64,000 nt of DNA. Origin: Rhizorhabdus phycosphaerae (GTDB lineage Bacteria > Pseudomonadota > Alphaproteobacteria > Sphingomonadales > Sphingomonadaceae). The translations under genes and the position numbers were made by a program. Numbering within the stretch: the first letter of the stretch is position 1; every line of letters starts with the position of its first letter. The notes below the pieces were generated by a model, which ran no database searches, was not told the origin of the DNA, and was given only the letters and a program-made list of their open reading frames with translations. Positions 18,244-26,607 of this stretch are shown piece by piece. The DNA lies in assembly GCF_011044255.1 (NCBI RefSeq), contig NZ_CP049107.1, forward strand, positions 3,655,001 to 3,719,000, read 5' to 3'.

Positions 18244-19224
18244 TTGCAGCTGCCTCAACCGGTCGATCAGCAAGCGATAGGCGATACGGCCGCTATGCGC
18301 CTCGTCGCGGGTGGCACCTTTCACATGGGGTCGGAGCGCTTCTATCCGGAGGAGCGGCCGGTTCGCGAGGTGCGCGTCGACCCCTTCTGGATCGACGTGC
18401 TGCCGGTCACGAACCGCGACTTCGCAGCCTTCGTCGAGGCGACAGGCTATGTGACCGTCGCGGAGGTCGCACCCGATCCTCGCGATTATCCGGGCATGTC
18501 GCCGGAAATGGCTCTGCCGGGTTCGCTGGTTTTCACCAGGACTGCTGGCCCGGTCGATCTCCAGGACTATAGCCGCTGGTGGTCTTTCCGGTTCGGCGCG
18601 GATTGGCGTCATCCCGAGGGCCCCGACAGCGATCTGTCGGCGCTTTGGGACCATCCTGTCGTGCATGTCGCCTATCCGGACGCCGAGGCCTATGCGCGCT
18701 GGGCAGGCAAGATGCTCCCGACCGAGGCCGAATGGGAATTTGCGTCCCGGGGCGGATTGGATGGCTGCGATTATGCCTGGGGCGACGAACTGGCGCCCGA
18801 CGGCGCGATGCTCGCCAATTACTGGCAAGGGTCTTTCCCCTACGCCAACGACCTGCTCGATGGCTGGGAGCGGACCTCGCCGGTGGGCCATTATCCGCCG
18901 AACGCCTATGGGTTATACGACATGATCGGGAATGTGTGGGAATGGACCGCTGACTGGTGGTCGATGCCGCAGCGCTATCGCAAGCCGTTCAAGGGCGCCT
19001 GCTGCGTGCCGGCCAATCCGCGCGGCGGGAAGGAGCGGGAAAGCTATGATCCGTCGATGCCGGACGTGCGGATAGGCCGGAAGGTGCTCAAGGGCGGGTC
19101 GCATCTCTGCGCGGCCAGCTATTGCCAACGCTATCGGCCCGCAGCGCGGCACGCACAGGCGGTCGACAGCTCGACGAGCCATATCGGCTTTCGCTGCGTC
19201 GTTCGGCAGAGCGGAGCGGGCTGA
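18244..19224 (+). CDS. Formylglycine-generating enzyme (sulfatase-modifying factor, SUMF1 family)
   Basis: The frame opens at a TTG at 18244, 5 bp after the sulfatase stop; an internal ATG at 18295 (MRLVAGGTFHMGSE) is an alternative start. From the TTG it has 326 residues. It shows GGTFHMGSE at the domain start, the WDHPVVHVAYPDAEAYARWAG segment, GNVWEWTADWW, and the C-terminal LKGGSHLCAASYCQRYRPAAR with the cysteine pair C289/C294 (C-x4-C) of aerobic copper-type FGE. It oxidises the sulfatase CxPxR cysteine to formylglycine. Its position directly after the sulfatase makes that protein the likely substrate. Confidence 0.92.
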   Translation: MQLPQPVDQQAIGDTAAMRLVAGGTFHMGSERFYPEERPVREVRVDPFWIDVLPVTNRDFAAFVEATGYVTVAEVAPDPRDYPGMSPEMALPGSLVFTRTAGPVDLQDYSRWWSFRFGADWRHPEGPDSDLSALWDHPVVHVAYPDAEAYARWAGKMLPTEAEWEFASRGGLDGCDYAWGDELAPDGAMLANYWQGSFPYANDLLDGWERTSPVGHYPPNAYGLYDMIGNVWEWTADWWSMPQRYRKPFKGACCVPANPRGGKERESYDPSMPDVRIGRKVLKGGSHLCAASYCQRYRPAARHAQAVDSSTSHIGFRCVVRQSGAG

Positions 19225-19284
19225 CCCGCTTCCGGCGCCAAGTCGATATTTCCTTCCGGATGCAATTCGCTCTACAGGCCCCGC

Positions 19285-20319
19285 ATGGCCATCATCCTCG
19301 GGATCGAATCGAGCTGCGACGAGACCGCCGCCGCACTGGTGCGCAGCGACGGCACCGTGCTTTCGCACCGGCTGGCCGGGCAGGAGGAGGCGCATCGCCC
19401 CTTTGGCGGGGTCGTGCCCGAACTGGCCGCGCGCGCGCATGTCGAGATGGCGGTGCCGCTGGTCGAGGGCGCGCTGGCCGATGCCGGGCTGACGCTGGCG
19501 GATGTCGACGCGATCGCGGCGACGGCCGGTCCCGGCCTGATCGGCGGGGTGATGGTCGGGTTGATGACGGGCAAGGCGCTCGCCCATGCCGCCGGCAAGC
19601 CGCTGATCGCGGTCAACCATCTCGAGGGCCATGCCCTGTCGCCGCGCCTTGCCGATCCGTCGCTCGCCTTTCCCTATCTGCTGCTGCTGGTCTCGGGCGG
19701 GCATTGCCAGTTGCTCTTCGTCGAGGGCGTGGGCCGCTATCGCCGGCTCGCGACCACGATCGACGATGCCGCCGGCGAGGCCTTCGACAAGACCGCCAAG
19801 CTGCTGGGCCTGGGCTTTCCGGGTGGTCCGGCCGTCGAGCGCGCGGCGCTGTCGGGCGACCCGCGCGCGGTCCCTTTGCCACGCCCGCTGGTCGGCAGCG
19901 GCGAACCGCATTTCTCCTTCGCCGGGCTCAAGAGCGCGGTGCTGCGGGCCCGCGATGCAGACATCCACAAGCCGGAAGATATCGCCGCCTCCTTTCAGCA
20001 GGCGGTCGTCGATTGCCTGATCGATCGGACGCGGATCGCGCTCGACGCGTCCGATGGTGCCACGGCGCTGGTCGTGGCGGGCGGCGTCGCGGCAAACCAG
20101 ACGATCCGGGCGGCATTGTCCGCCCTGGCGGAACGCACGGGCCTGCGCTTCGTGGCGCCGCCGCTGTGGCTTTGCACCGACAATGGCGCGATGATCGCCT
20201 GGGCCGGCGCGGAGCGTTTTGCGGCTGGGCTGGTCGACGACATGGAGGTGCCCGCACGGGCGCGGTGGCCGCTCGATCCGACGGCGGAAAAGGCGCGCGG
20301 CGCCGGAGTGAAAGCATGA
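19285..20319 (+). CDS. tsaD: tRNA N6-threonylcarbamoyladenosine (t6A) transferase subunit TsaD
   Basis: 344 residues starting [19 protein letters not shown], the classic Kae1/TsaD N-terminus. Metal-ligand histidines lie in the NHLEGHALS motif (about 112-120), and the ATP-binding SGGHCQL and [11 protein letters not shown] segments are present. It transfers threonylcarbamoyl to A37 of ANN-decoding tRNAs with TsaB/TsaE. The gpsA gene follows with an ATGA overlap, a very common alphaproteobacterial pairing. Confidence 0.95.
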   Translation: MAIILGIESSCDETAAALVRSDGTVLSHRLAGQEEAHRPFGGVVPELAARAHVEMAVPLVEGALADAGLTLADVDAIAATAGPGLIGGVMVGLMTGKALAHAAGKPLIAVNHLEGHALSPRLADPSLAFPYLLLLVSGGHCQLLFVEGVGRYRRLATTIDDAAGEAFDKTAKLLGLGFPGGPAVERAALSGDPRAVPLPRPLVGSGEPHFSFAGLKSAVLRARDADIHKPEDIAASFQQAVVDCLIDRTRIALDASDGATALVVAGGVAANQTIRAALSALAERTGLRFVAPPLWLCTDNGAMIAWAGAERFAAGLVDDMEVPARARWPLDPTAEKARGAGVKA

Positions 20320-21326
20320 CGATGAGCGAGAACCCGCCAAAAGTGGAGAGGCTGGGCGTGATCGGCGGCGGCGCCTGGGGTACCGCCATGGCGCAGGTGA
20401 TCGCCAGCGACGGCTCCGACGTGCTGCTGTGGGCGCGCGAGCCCGAGGTGGTGGAGGCGGTGAACGCCGATCATGCGAATCCGCTGTTCCTGCCGGGCCT
20501 GCCGCTCAGCCCCTCGATCCGTGCGACTGCCGCGCTCGCCGATCTGGGCGTCTGCGATGCGCTCGTCGTGGTCGCGCCCGCGCAGTTCGTCCGCTCGGTC
20601 CTCGTCGAGCTTTCCTGCGCGGGCAAGCCGCTGGTGCTGTGCGCCAAGGGCATGGAAGCCGGTTCGCGCCAACTGATGTCGGAGGTTGCCGCTGCTGTCG
20701 CGCCGCATTCGCCGATCGCGGTGCTGTCGGGTCCGACCTTCGCGCATGAGGTGGCGGGCGGCAAGCCGACCGCGATCACGCTGGCCTGCGAGGACGAGGC
20801 TGTCGGTCGCGCGCTGGCCGAGCGGCTGCGTCGCCCAGGCTTCCGTCCCTATCTGTCGCAGGACGTGATCGGCGCGGAGATCGGCGGCGCGGTCAAGAAC
20901 GTCCTCGCCATCGCCTGCGGCGTCGTCGAGGGCGCGGGGCTGGGCCAGAATGCGCGCGCGGCGCTGATCAGCCGGGGCTTTGCCGAAATGACCCGCTTCG
21001 GGCTCGCGCGCGGCGCCCGCGCAGAGACGCTGGCGGGCCTGTCGGGGCTTGGCGATCTGGTGCTGACCTGTTCCTCGACCAGCTCGCGCAATTTCTCCCT
21101 CGGCAAAGGCCTGGGCGAAGGCCGTTCGGCGAACGACCTCCTGTCCGACCGCCGCACGGTCGCCGAGGGCGCCGCGACCGCCCCGGTCCTGGCAGAGGCC
21201 GCGCGCGAGGCGGGCGTCGACATGCCGATTGTCGACGCGGTTTGCGCGCTGCTCGCCGGCAAGGCGACCGTGGCGGAGGTGGTGAGCGAACTGCTCGCCC
21301 GTCCGCTGAAGCAAGAAGGGGCGTAG
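20316..21326 (+). CDS. gpsA: Glycerol-3-phosphate dehydrogenase [NAD(P)+]
   Basis: 336 residues from the ATG at 20316, overlapping the tsaD stop by 4 bp; a second ATG two codons later could also serve. A Rossmann start, [21 protein letters not shown], and the catalytic-region segment [38 protein letters not shown] match GpsA. It reduces dihydroxyacetone phosphate to sn-glycerol-3-phosphate for phospholipid synthesis. The next gene downstream is the lasso kinase, 68 bp away on the same strand, so read-through from this housekeeping promoter is possible. Confidence 0.95.
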   Translation: MTMSENPPKVERLGVIGGGAWGTAMAQVIASDGSDVLLWAREPEVVEAVNADHANPLFLPGLPLSPSIRATAALADLGVCDALVVVAPAQFVRSVLVELSCAGKPLVLCAKGMEAGSRQLMSEVAAAVAPHSPIAVLSGPTFAHEVAGGKPTAITLACEDEAVGRALAERLRRPGFRPYLSQDVIGAEIGGAVKNVLAIACGVVEGAGLGQNARAALISRGFAEMTRFGLARGARAETLAGLSGLGDLVLTCSSTSSRNFSLGKGLGEGRSANDLLSDRRTVAEGAATAPVLAEAAREAGVDMPIVDAVCALLAGKATVAEVVSELLARPLKQEGA

Positions 21327-21394
21327 GGGCGGGGCGGCTGTACCGGTTGGGCGAAGGTGGCTCGCGAAAGAGGTGCCGAGTGGGACGCTGGGGG

Positions 21395-22336
21395 ATGAAC
21401 GATCAGGCATCTGAACGACGCCCGCCGATGGAGCATCGCGATTATCATATCTGCGGCCTGCGCGTCCGTTCGCTGCTGCCGCTGGCGGGCCTCGTTCCGT
21501 GGCCCGACGATGGCAGCGCCCCTGATGTTCTGATTCTCACCGGGCCGGTCGCAGAAGCCGGGTCGGAAAGTGACCGCTACTTTTCGCTGGACCCTGACGG
21601 CGCCTGCCGGCTCGATGTGCCCGGCCTAGCGCGCTTCCTGGTCCGAGGCGGTCGCGAGGTTATCGTGGACTCGCGCCTGTCGCTCGATGCTCCCGATCTG
21701 GCAGTGTTTCTGCTCGGCAGCGTTTTCGGCTTTCTCTGTTATCAGCGCGCATGGCTTCCCCTTCGCGCCAGTAGCGTCGCCATGGATGGAGCGGCGGTTG
21801 CCTTCGCGGGCCTGTCGGGGGCAGGAAAGTCGACACTGGCGGCCAAGCTCGTGGAACTTGGTTACCCGCTGGTCGCCGACGAGGTGACCGTCGTTCGCTT
21901 TCAAGGCGACGGCCCGGCAGTTCTTCCGTCATTTCCCCGACAGACGCTATGGGCCGACGCCATCCAGGCGCTGGAACTGAAGCCGGGGCGGGCGGTGCGC
22001 AGTATTGAGGGGTTCCAGAGGTTCGAGCATTGCGCCTCACGCTTTACGACCGATCCGCTACCGCTAGCGGCAATCTGCCATCTTGAAGCCGGGACCGGGA
22101 CGCCGCTCGACCTGCTGACGCCGCTCCGTGGTCTGGAGGCCGTGAATCGCATGCGGGCGGCAACCTACCGCCTCGCTGCTGGTCGGAAGATCGCCGGCGG
22201 TGACGAACATCTGATGGTGTCCGCAGCGAAGCTGGCCGCAGCCGTGCCGCAGTTCCAGCTTCGGCGCCCTACGGACTTTAAGGATTTTCCCGAGTTTGCG
22301 CGACGTCTGGTCAATCGCCTGGGGCAGATGTCATGA
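21395..22336 (+). CDS. HPr-kinase-like lasso peptide tailoring kinase
   Basis: 313 residues from the ATG at 21395 (MNDQASERRPPM); an ATG at 21428 is an alternative. The C-terminal half is an HprK-type kinase domain with P-loop GLSGAGKST (139-147) and the following acidic motif ADEVTVV (161-167). The usual HprK LHASAVA segment reads LRASSVA here, so the His is Arg. HprK-like proteins beside lasso cyclases (ThcoK, PadeK and SyanK are characterised examples) phosphorylate the C-terminal Ser of the precursor. The precursor at 25191-25340 ends in Ser, which fits. The downstream sulfotransferase overlaps by 4 bp. Confidence 0.82.
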   Translation: MNDQASERRPPMEHRDYHICGLRVRSLLPLAGLVPWPDDGSAPDVLILTGPVAEAGSESDRYFSLDPDGACRLDVPGLARFLVRGGREVIVDSRLSLDAPDLAVFLLGSVFGFLCYQRAWLPLRASSVAMDGAAVAFAGLSGAGKSTLAAKLVELGYPLVADEVTVVRFQGDGPAVLPSFPRQTLWADAIQALELKPGRAVRSIEGFQRFEHCASRFTTDPLPLAAICHLEAGTGTPLDLLTPLRGLEAVNRMRAATYRLAAGRKIAGGDEHLMVSAAKLAAAVPQFQLRRPTDFKDFPEFARRLVNRLGQMS

Positions 22337-23184
22337 CGGGCGCGCCAGCTTCCGGGGCCATATGGCTGGCCTCCTATCCCAAATCGGGAAACACCTGGCT
22401 GCGCTTGGCGATGGCGGCGATGCGCGCGGACAGCGATCGGATCGATATCAACGGGTTCCGTGAGCGGAACGAGGTGATCGCGGGTCTGCGCGAGACGTTC
22501 GATATGGTGATGCCGTTCGACGCGGCCGATCTGGGCGTCGACGAAATCCTGACGGCACGGCCGGAAATGACCCGCCGCTTCGTCCCTACTCTCCCTGCCT
22601 GCAGCCTGCTCAAGGCCCACGACGCCTATGTCCGCACGCCCGGCGGCGAATGGCTGATCCCTCCCGACGCTACGGCGGCGTATATCCATGTCGTGCGGGA
22701 TCCTCGCGACGTCGCGCTGTCCTTTGCCGCGCACCGTGGCGTAGCGGTCGACGAGATCATTACGTTCATGGGCGATCCCGATGCCATGCTCGCGCGCCCG
22801 CACGGGGCGCCTTCCGCACAGCTTCCGCAGCCGCTCGGCTGCTGGTCGTCCCATACGGCCAGCTGGCTCGACGATGCGACGCCGGCGCCGTTACTATTGC
22901 GCTACGAGGATATGGTGGCGGACCTGCCGGCCGTCCTGCGCCGCGTCGCGGCTCATCTCGGCTGGCGAATTACGGCGGATGCACCCGAGCGAGCCGCACA
23001 AGCCACCCGCTTCGACCGGCTGCAGGCCGCCGAAGCGGCGCAGGGATTTGGCGAGCGCCCCCAGGCGGCTGCCCGCTTTTTTCGCAGCGGACGGGCGGAC
23101 GGATGGCGTGGGGTACTCACGGCCGACCAGGTGCGAAGGATCGAGGTCGCCCATGGCGCGATGATGGCGCGTCTCGGTTATTAG
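22333..23184 (+). CDS. PAPS-dependent sulfotransferase in lasso locus
   Basis: 283 residues. The 5'-phosphosulfate loop SYPKSGNTWLR (14-24) and the 3'-phosphate motif RDPRDVALS (122-130) are both intact, marking a Sulfotransfer_1-type cytosolic enzyme that uses PAPS. The ATG overlaps the kinase stop by 4 bp, so the two are translationally coupled and probably act on the same substrate. The gene converges with the lasso cyclase with overlapping stop codons (23181-23184). The candidate acceptors in the predicted lasso core are Ser5, Thr6, Ser11 and Ser15. The target is inferred, not shown. Confidence 0.85.
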   Translation: MTGAPASGAIWLASYPKSGNTWLRLAMAAMRADSDRIDINGFRERNEVIAGLRETFDMVMPFDAADLGVDEILTARPEMTRRFVPTLPACSLLKAHDAYVRTPGGEWLIPPDATAAYIHVVRDPRDVALSFAAHRGVAVDEIITFMGDPDAMLARPHGAPSAQLPQPLGCWSSHTASWLDDATPAPLLLRYEDMVADLPAVLRRVAAHLGWRITADAPERAAQATRFDRLQAAEAAQGFGERPQAAARFFRSGRADGWRGVLTADQVRRIEVAHGAMMARLGY

Positions 23185-25127
23185 CGATTGCCGCCTTCGA
23201 TCCAGCTCAGGAATTGCGCAACGTGCAAACTGCGTAGCAGCATCACCCGATAGCTACGCTGCTGCGCGTTAGCAGTCTCCCGGTCGAGAGGCCAATCGTC
23301 GATGAGACGCCGCAAGCGCGGCAGGTCGAGCATTTTTGCGGCCAAAGTCGATCGCTCCGCACGCGACAATGCCTCTGACAGGCGGTCACGATGGGGTGTC
23401 AGCCGGTGGTGCCAGTCTCCGTTCTGGGCGCCCCGCCGGAAATTCTGCAATATCGCGGAGGGCAGGCGATCGGCGAAGACTCGCCGGGCGAGGGCTCGCG
23501 TGACGCCGCCGGCAAGAAACTGGTTGTCGGGCAGCGCCATGGCCAGGTCGACGATCCGACGGTCGGAAAAGGGATCCGACAGCGTAACCCCCATGACAAT
23601 TCGCAGCGCGGTCGTGGTTTCCATCTGCATCCGCGAACGCTCGAGCACATAGCGCATGATCGACTGCCGCGAACCCTTCGCGAGCGTGTCGAGTAGCATC
23701 ACCGCATGTTCACGATAATGATCGTCGAGCCGATGGTCTCGGAAATAGTCGTGCGAGAATGCGGTAAGCCCCTGCCAGGGGGGCTTCCGCTCGCCATGCC
23801 GCAGCCGCGATAGCCTGTCGCGCAACGAAGCGGGCAGCGTCTGCCTGATGCCGTGCCGCAGAAGCCCCTTGCTCCGACTGCTGGGAAGCGTCTGCCAAAG
23901 CGCGGCCATCTCGCGCGCATAGCCGCCCCAGGCGCCTGCCCGGCGTAGCGCTTCCAGGCGATCGGTGCCCTCGGCGCTGATCGTATAATTGCCCCAGCTG
24001 CCGTCGAGCAGCGTCGCATTGCCCAGTTCGCGTGTCCGGCGGAACATCCTCAGCAGCCAGGCGGCGTTCGAAGGGCTCCGCATGGGCATCCCCGCCTGAA
24101 GAAAGAACCCCTCGGGGTCCGTTTCCAGAGGCTCGATGTCGGCCGAAGCCAGATATTCGACCTGGAGATTGGGGTAGAGCGAAGCGAGAGTTGTGACGAA
24201 AGGCCGCTCGTCCGGATAGCGATCGCCATTAGACAGGCCTTCGCCATCGACCGGCACCACGCAAAGTGCATGGACCGTGTCCGGCGCGCGCTGTCGGGCG
24301 GCCGTTGCGGCAATAGCGCTGGAGTCCAGGCCGCCACTGACCGAAGATACGACCGGCCCGATCACTCTGGTCCGGGCGGCGACAGCCGATTCGAAGAGCG
24401 ACCGCATCTGCTCCACATGATCGCCGGCAGTGCGTTCCGCCGGAGCCTCACGATCGTAATCGGGCCGCCAGAGGATGCGGCTACTCTCGCCCTCTGGCCC
24501 GAACTGGACTTGCGTTGCCGGGCGAACGTGCCGGATCGCCTTGTAGAAGCTACGGTCGCTCGTGTCCGTGCACGTCAGCAGAAGCTCGGCTACGGCAAGC
24601 TCGTCGACATCCGTGGGAACCTGCGGAAGCGTGAGCAAAGGGCGATAGCCGGTCGCAAATGCGCGCCATCCCCTTTCACCCGCATGAAACAGCGCACGAT
24701 GCTGGCTATGGTCGCGTGCGAGGGAGAGCCGTCGCGCGCGGGGATCCCAGACGGCCCAGGCGAAATCGCCCAAAAGATGTTGGGCGGCATCTGGCCCTAA
24801 GCGCTCGTAGAGCAGCATCGCCAGATGGCCGTCGCCGATGTCGCTCCCTTGGGCGGATCGCAATCCAAGCCGTTCGATCAGTTCGAGCCGGTTGTCGAGC
24901 CGGCCATCAAACAGCGACACGATGCCGCTGTTCCCCTGCCAAGGCTGCGCTTCGTGGCGGTCCTCAGGCGCCAATAGTCGTTGACGACACACGAATACCG
25001 CGCCCGGCAGTCGTACCACGCGAAGGCGTTCGAGGCCCACGCCTTCGAGCGCCGCGCCTAGGCGTTTTTCGACGCCGTCCGGCGCTGGCGAGTTGTCGAA
25101 AGCGACGAATGCGGCGAACGCCGTCAC
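23181..25127 (-). CDS. Lasso peptide macrolactam synthetase (asparagine synthetase homologue, C protein)
   Basis: 648 residues starting at a GTG at 25127. Residues 1-205 form a degenerate class II glutaminase domain: position 2 is Thr, not the Cys nucleophile of AsnB, so it cannot make ammonia from glutamine, as in known lasso cyclases. The ATP-pyrophosphatase loop SVSGGLDSSAIA (262-272) and the synthetase domain follow. It adenylates an Asp/Glu side chain and closes the ring onto the core N-terminus. Beginning 63 bp downstream of the 49-residue precursor gene on the same strand, it forms an A-C operon. Confidence 0.85.
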   Translation of the reverse strand: MTAFAAFVAFDNSPAPDGVEKRLGAALEGVGLERLRVVRLPGAVFVCRQRLLAPEDRHEAQPWQGNSGIVSLFDGRLDNRLELIERLGLRSAQGSDIGDGHLAMLLYERLGPDAAQHLLGDFAWAVWDPRARRLSLARDHSQHRALFHAGERGWRAFATGYRPLLTLPQVPTDVDELAVAELLLTCTDTSDRSFYKAIRHVRPATQVQFGPEGESSRILWRPDYDREAPAERTAGDHVEQMRSLFESAVAARTRVIGPVVSSVSGGLDSSAIAATAARQRAPDTVHALCVVPVDGEGLSNGDRYPDERPFVTTLASLYPNLQVEYLASADIEPLETDPEGFFLQAGMPMRSPSNAAWLLRMFRRTRELGNATLLDGSWGNYTISAEGTDRLEALRRAGAWGGYAREMAALWQTLPSSRSKGLLRHGIRQTLPASLRDRLSRLRHGERKPPWQGLTAFSHDYFRDHRLDDHYREHAVMLLDTLAKGSRQSIMRYVLERSRMQMETTTALRIVMGVTLSDPFSDRRIVDLAMALPDNQFLAGGVTRALARRVFADRLPSAILQNFRRGAQNGDWHHRLTPHRDRLSEALSRAERSTLAAKMLDLPRLRRLIDDWPLDRETANAQQRSYRVMLLRSLHVAQFLSWIEGGNR

Positions 25128-25190
25128 GGGTTTGCCGTCTCCGCGATCTCACACAGCGCGAAGTGCGACGTCGGGCTGATTGTGCCACGT

Positions 25191-25340
25191 TTAGGACAAA
25201 AGATTGGAAGCTCCGTCGTCGGTCGAGGCCGCGGCTGCAGCGGTATGATCGTTGATCGACGCTTCGGTCACCTGCGGCTTCGTCCATGCGAGCTTGGGCG
25301 TCGGAGCCTGTGCTTCCTCAACGATTTCATGATCGACCAT
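25191..25340 (-). CDS. Lasso peptide precursor (A peptide), predicted
   Basis: A 49-residue ORF, ATG at 25340 with GAGGA 7 nt upstream and TAA at 25191. The leader (1-34) contains AWTKPQVTEASINDHTA. The KP-x-V and the Thr at -2 before the cut match proteobacterial and paeninodin-type lasso leaders. The core (35-49) is AAAASTDDGASNLLS: Ala1 as N-terminus, Asp8 (or Asp7) as ring acceptor, a 7-residue loop/tail, and a C-terminal Ser for the HprK-like kinase. It is the first gene of the minus-strand A-C unit. A weak -10-like TATAAA lies at 25413-25408. There is no Cys, so the fold would be class II. Confidence 0.8.
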   Translation of the reverse strand: MVDHEIVEEAQAPTPKLAWTKPQVTEASINDHTAAAAASTDDGASNLLS

Positions 25341-25444
25341 TTGCGCATCCTCGAATTGCCGTCAGAAGGGCCTCTACTAGCCGATGCAGCAGAAGTCAGG
25401 CAACGCATTTATAGTAGATGGGACTCGCTAAGCTGTTGGATATC

Positions 25445-25744
25445 ATGAAGATGATGAAATCGCGCCTGACCCTGGACAGCACTGTGTCGCGTGCAAAACG
25501 GCTGCTTGACATGGAAGTGCATGGCGAACGCGTGCTGATCGATGCAGCCTCGGGAAATTATGTGGGCCTCGATAGCGTCGGCAGTGCGATCTACGACGCG
25601 CTTGTAGAGCCCCGTTCGGTCCAGGACCTTCTGGCCCACCTCACCTCGCTGTATGACGACCCGGCTGGCGCGATGGCCGGTGATCTGCTGGAGTTTCTGG
25701 AGGCGGAAATGGCCGCACACAGGATCGACGTGATCGCAGGCTGA
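25445..25744 (+). CDS. PqqD-like lasso peptide recognition protein (B1, RRE domain)
   Basis: 99 residues from the ATG at 25445 (MKMMKSRLTL) after a TTGGA; the frame is open from an ATG at 25418. The sequence STVSRAKRLLDMEVHGERVLIDAASGNYVGLDSVGSAIYDALVEP shows the VSRA and LD-x-VG-x-x-I-[WY] pattern of PqqD-type RiPP recognition elements. In lasso systems B1 binds the leader and hands it to the B2 protease and the cyclase. It is divergent from the precursor with about 100 bp between starts. Unusually no B2 gene follows; the next element is a repeat at 25801. Confidence 0.85.
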   Translation: MKMMKSRLTLDSTVSRAKRLLDMEVHGERVLIDAASGNYVGLDSVGSAIYDALVEPRSVQDLLAHLTSLYDDPAGAMAGDLLEFLEAEMAAHRIDVIAG

Positions 25745-25800
25745 TCACCGGGAAGAACGCGCTGATAAAGTGCGTTTTCTATGGCCGAGAGCACGGCCTT

Positions 25801-25917
25801 CCCCTCCACCATGCTCCGCATGGTCCCCCTCCCCGTGCCGGGGAGGATCTGGTCAAGTGCGGGCATGATTTCCTCCCCGGAACGGGGAGGGGGACCGTCC
25901 GCAGGACGGTGGAGGGG
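25801..25917. repeat. Palindromic intergenic repeat, copy 1 (117 bp)
   Basis: Terminal inverted repeats CCCCTCCACC / GGTGGAGGGG enclose four short hairpins in a row: ACCATGC-tcc-GCATGGT, CCTCCCCG-tg-CCGGGGAGG, CCTCCCCG-ga-ACGGGGAGG and ACCGTCC-gca-GGACGGT. A 25-base spacer separates the second and third. A second copy at 30274-30385 is in the opposite orientation. It has no coding content and looks like a REP/MITE-type element. It occupies the gap between B1 of the lasso locus and the bamE-like gene. Confidence 0.85.
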
Positions 25918-25971
25918 CAGGCAAAACGATGGTTACGGAAAAACGCTCCGTCCCATGCCCTCTGCCCAAAC

Positions 25972-26454
25972 TCAGTTCGGATTGTCCGCCGTGCCGCCGG
26001 CCGGGCCGACGCTGCCGACGCGGCCGATATTGCCGAACAGTTCGCGGAAGAAGCCGCGCTTGCTGCCGAGCGTCGGGGTCTTGTCGGCGTAGAGCGAGAC
26101 GGGCGTGACCTTTTCCAGGCCGGTGCGGTCGACCGAGACGACATTGCCCTTGTCGTCGAAATGCACGGCGAGGACCATCTGCGAGACCGGCTTGGGCGTG
26201 CGATAGCCAACCTGCTTGGTGTCGCGGGCGACATAATACCAGGTGCGGTTCTTGTCGAACTGTCCGGCGAAGCTCGGGCGGCCCAGCGTGCGCTCGACCG
26301 ATTCGCGGTTGTCGACGCCGGGGGCGACGGTGTTGATCAGGGTCGAATCGACGACATAGCCCTTGTGGTCGCGAATGCGCGAGCAGCCGGCCGTCAGGCC
26401 CAGTATGGCGATCGTTCCGGCGATGGCCGCCGATCGCAACAGGGTCCGGGGCAT
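25972..26454 (-). CDS. bamE: BamE/SmpA-OmlA-type outer-membrane assembly lipoprotein
   Basis: 160 residues from the ATG at 26454 with GAGGAG upstream; I rejected the longer frame that crosses the divergent neighbour. The lipoprotein signal ends in LTAGC (Cys24). The SmpA/OmlA fold follows with IRDHKGYVVD, INTVAPGVDNRESVERTLGRPS and TWYYVARDTKQVG. BamE supports the BAM complex that inserts beta-barrel proteins. The C-terminus is a Gly/Pro-rich tail. Divergent from the ubiquinol-cytochrome c chaperone gene. Confidence 0.9.
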   Translation of the reverse strand: MPRTLLRSAAIAGTIAILGLTAGCSRIRDHKGYVVDSTLINTVAPGVDNRESVERTLGRPSFAGQFDKNRTWYYVARDTKQVGYRTPKPVSQMVLAVHFDDKGNVVSVDRTGLEKVTPVSLYADKTPTLGSKRGFFRELFGNIGRVGSVGPAGGTADNPN

Positions 26455-26607
26455 TCGATTCTCCTCGATACTCGACATTCGCGGCGCAGCGCCCTTGCGG
26501 CGCGAACCAGCCGCCTCAATATGCGCTGGACCTGCCCAGTGGCAAGATGGCGTTACGCGGTATAGAGACGCCGCTTTATGGCCGGTGAACGGTCGCGAGG
26601 ACATGAC

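Noticed and set aside
25182-25448. Plus-strand 88-codon frame over the lasso precursor region
   Set aside because: It runs antisense to the precursor and overlaps the divergent promoter; the minus ORF has the leader/core features and a ribosome site.
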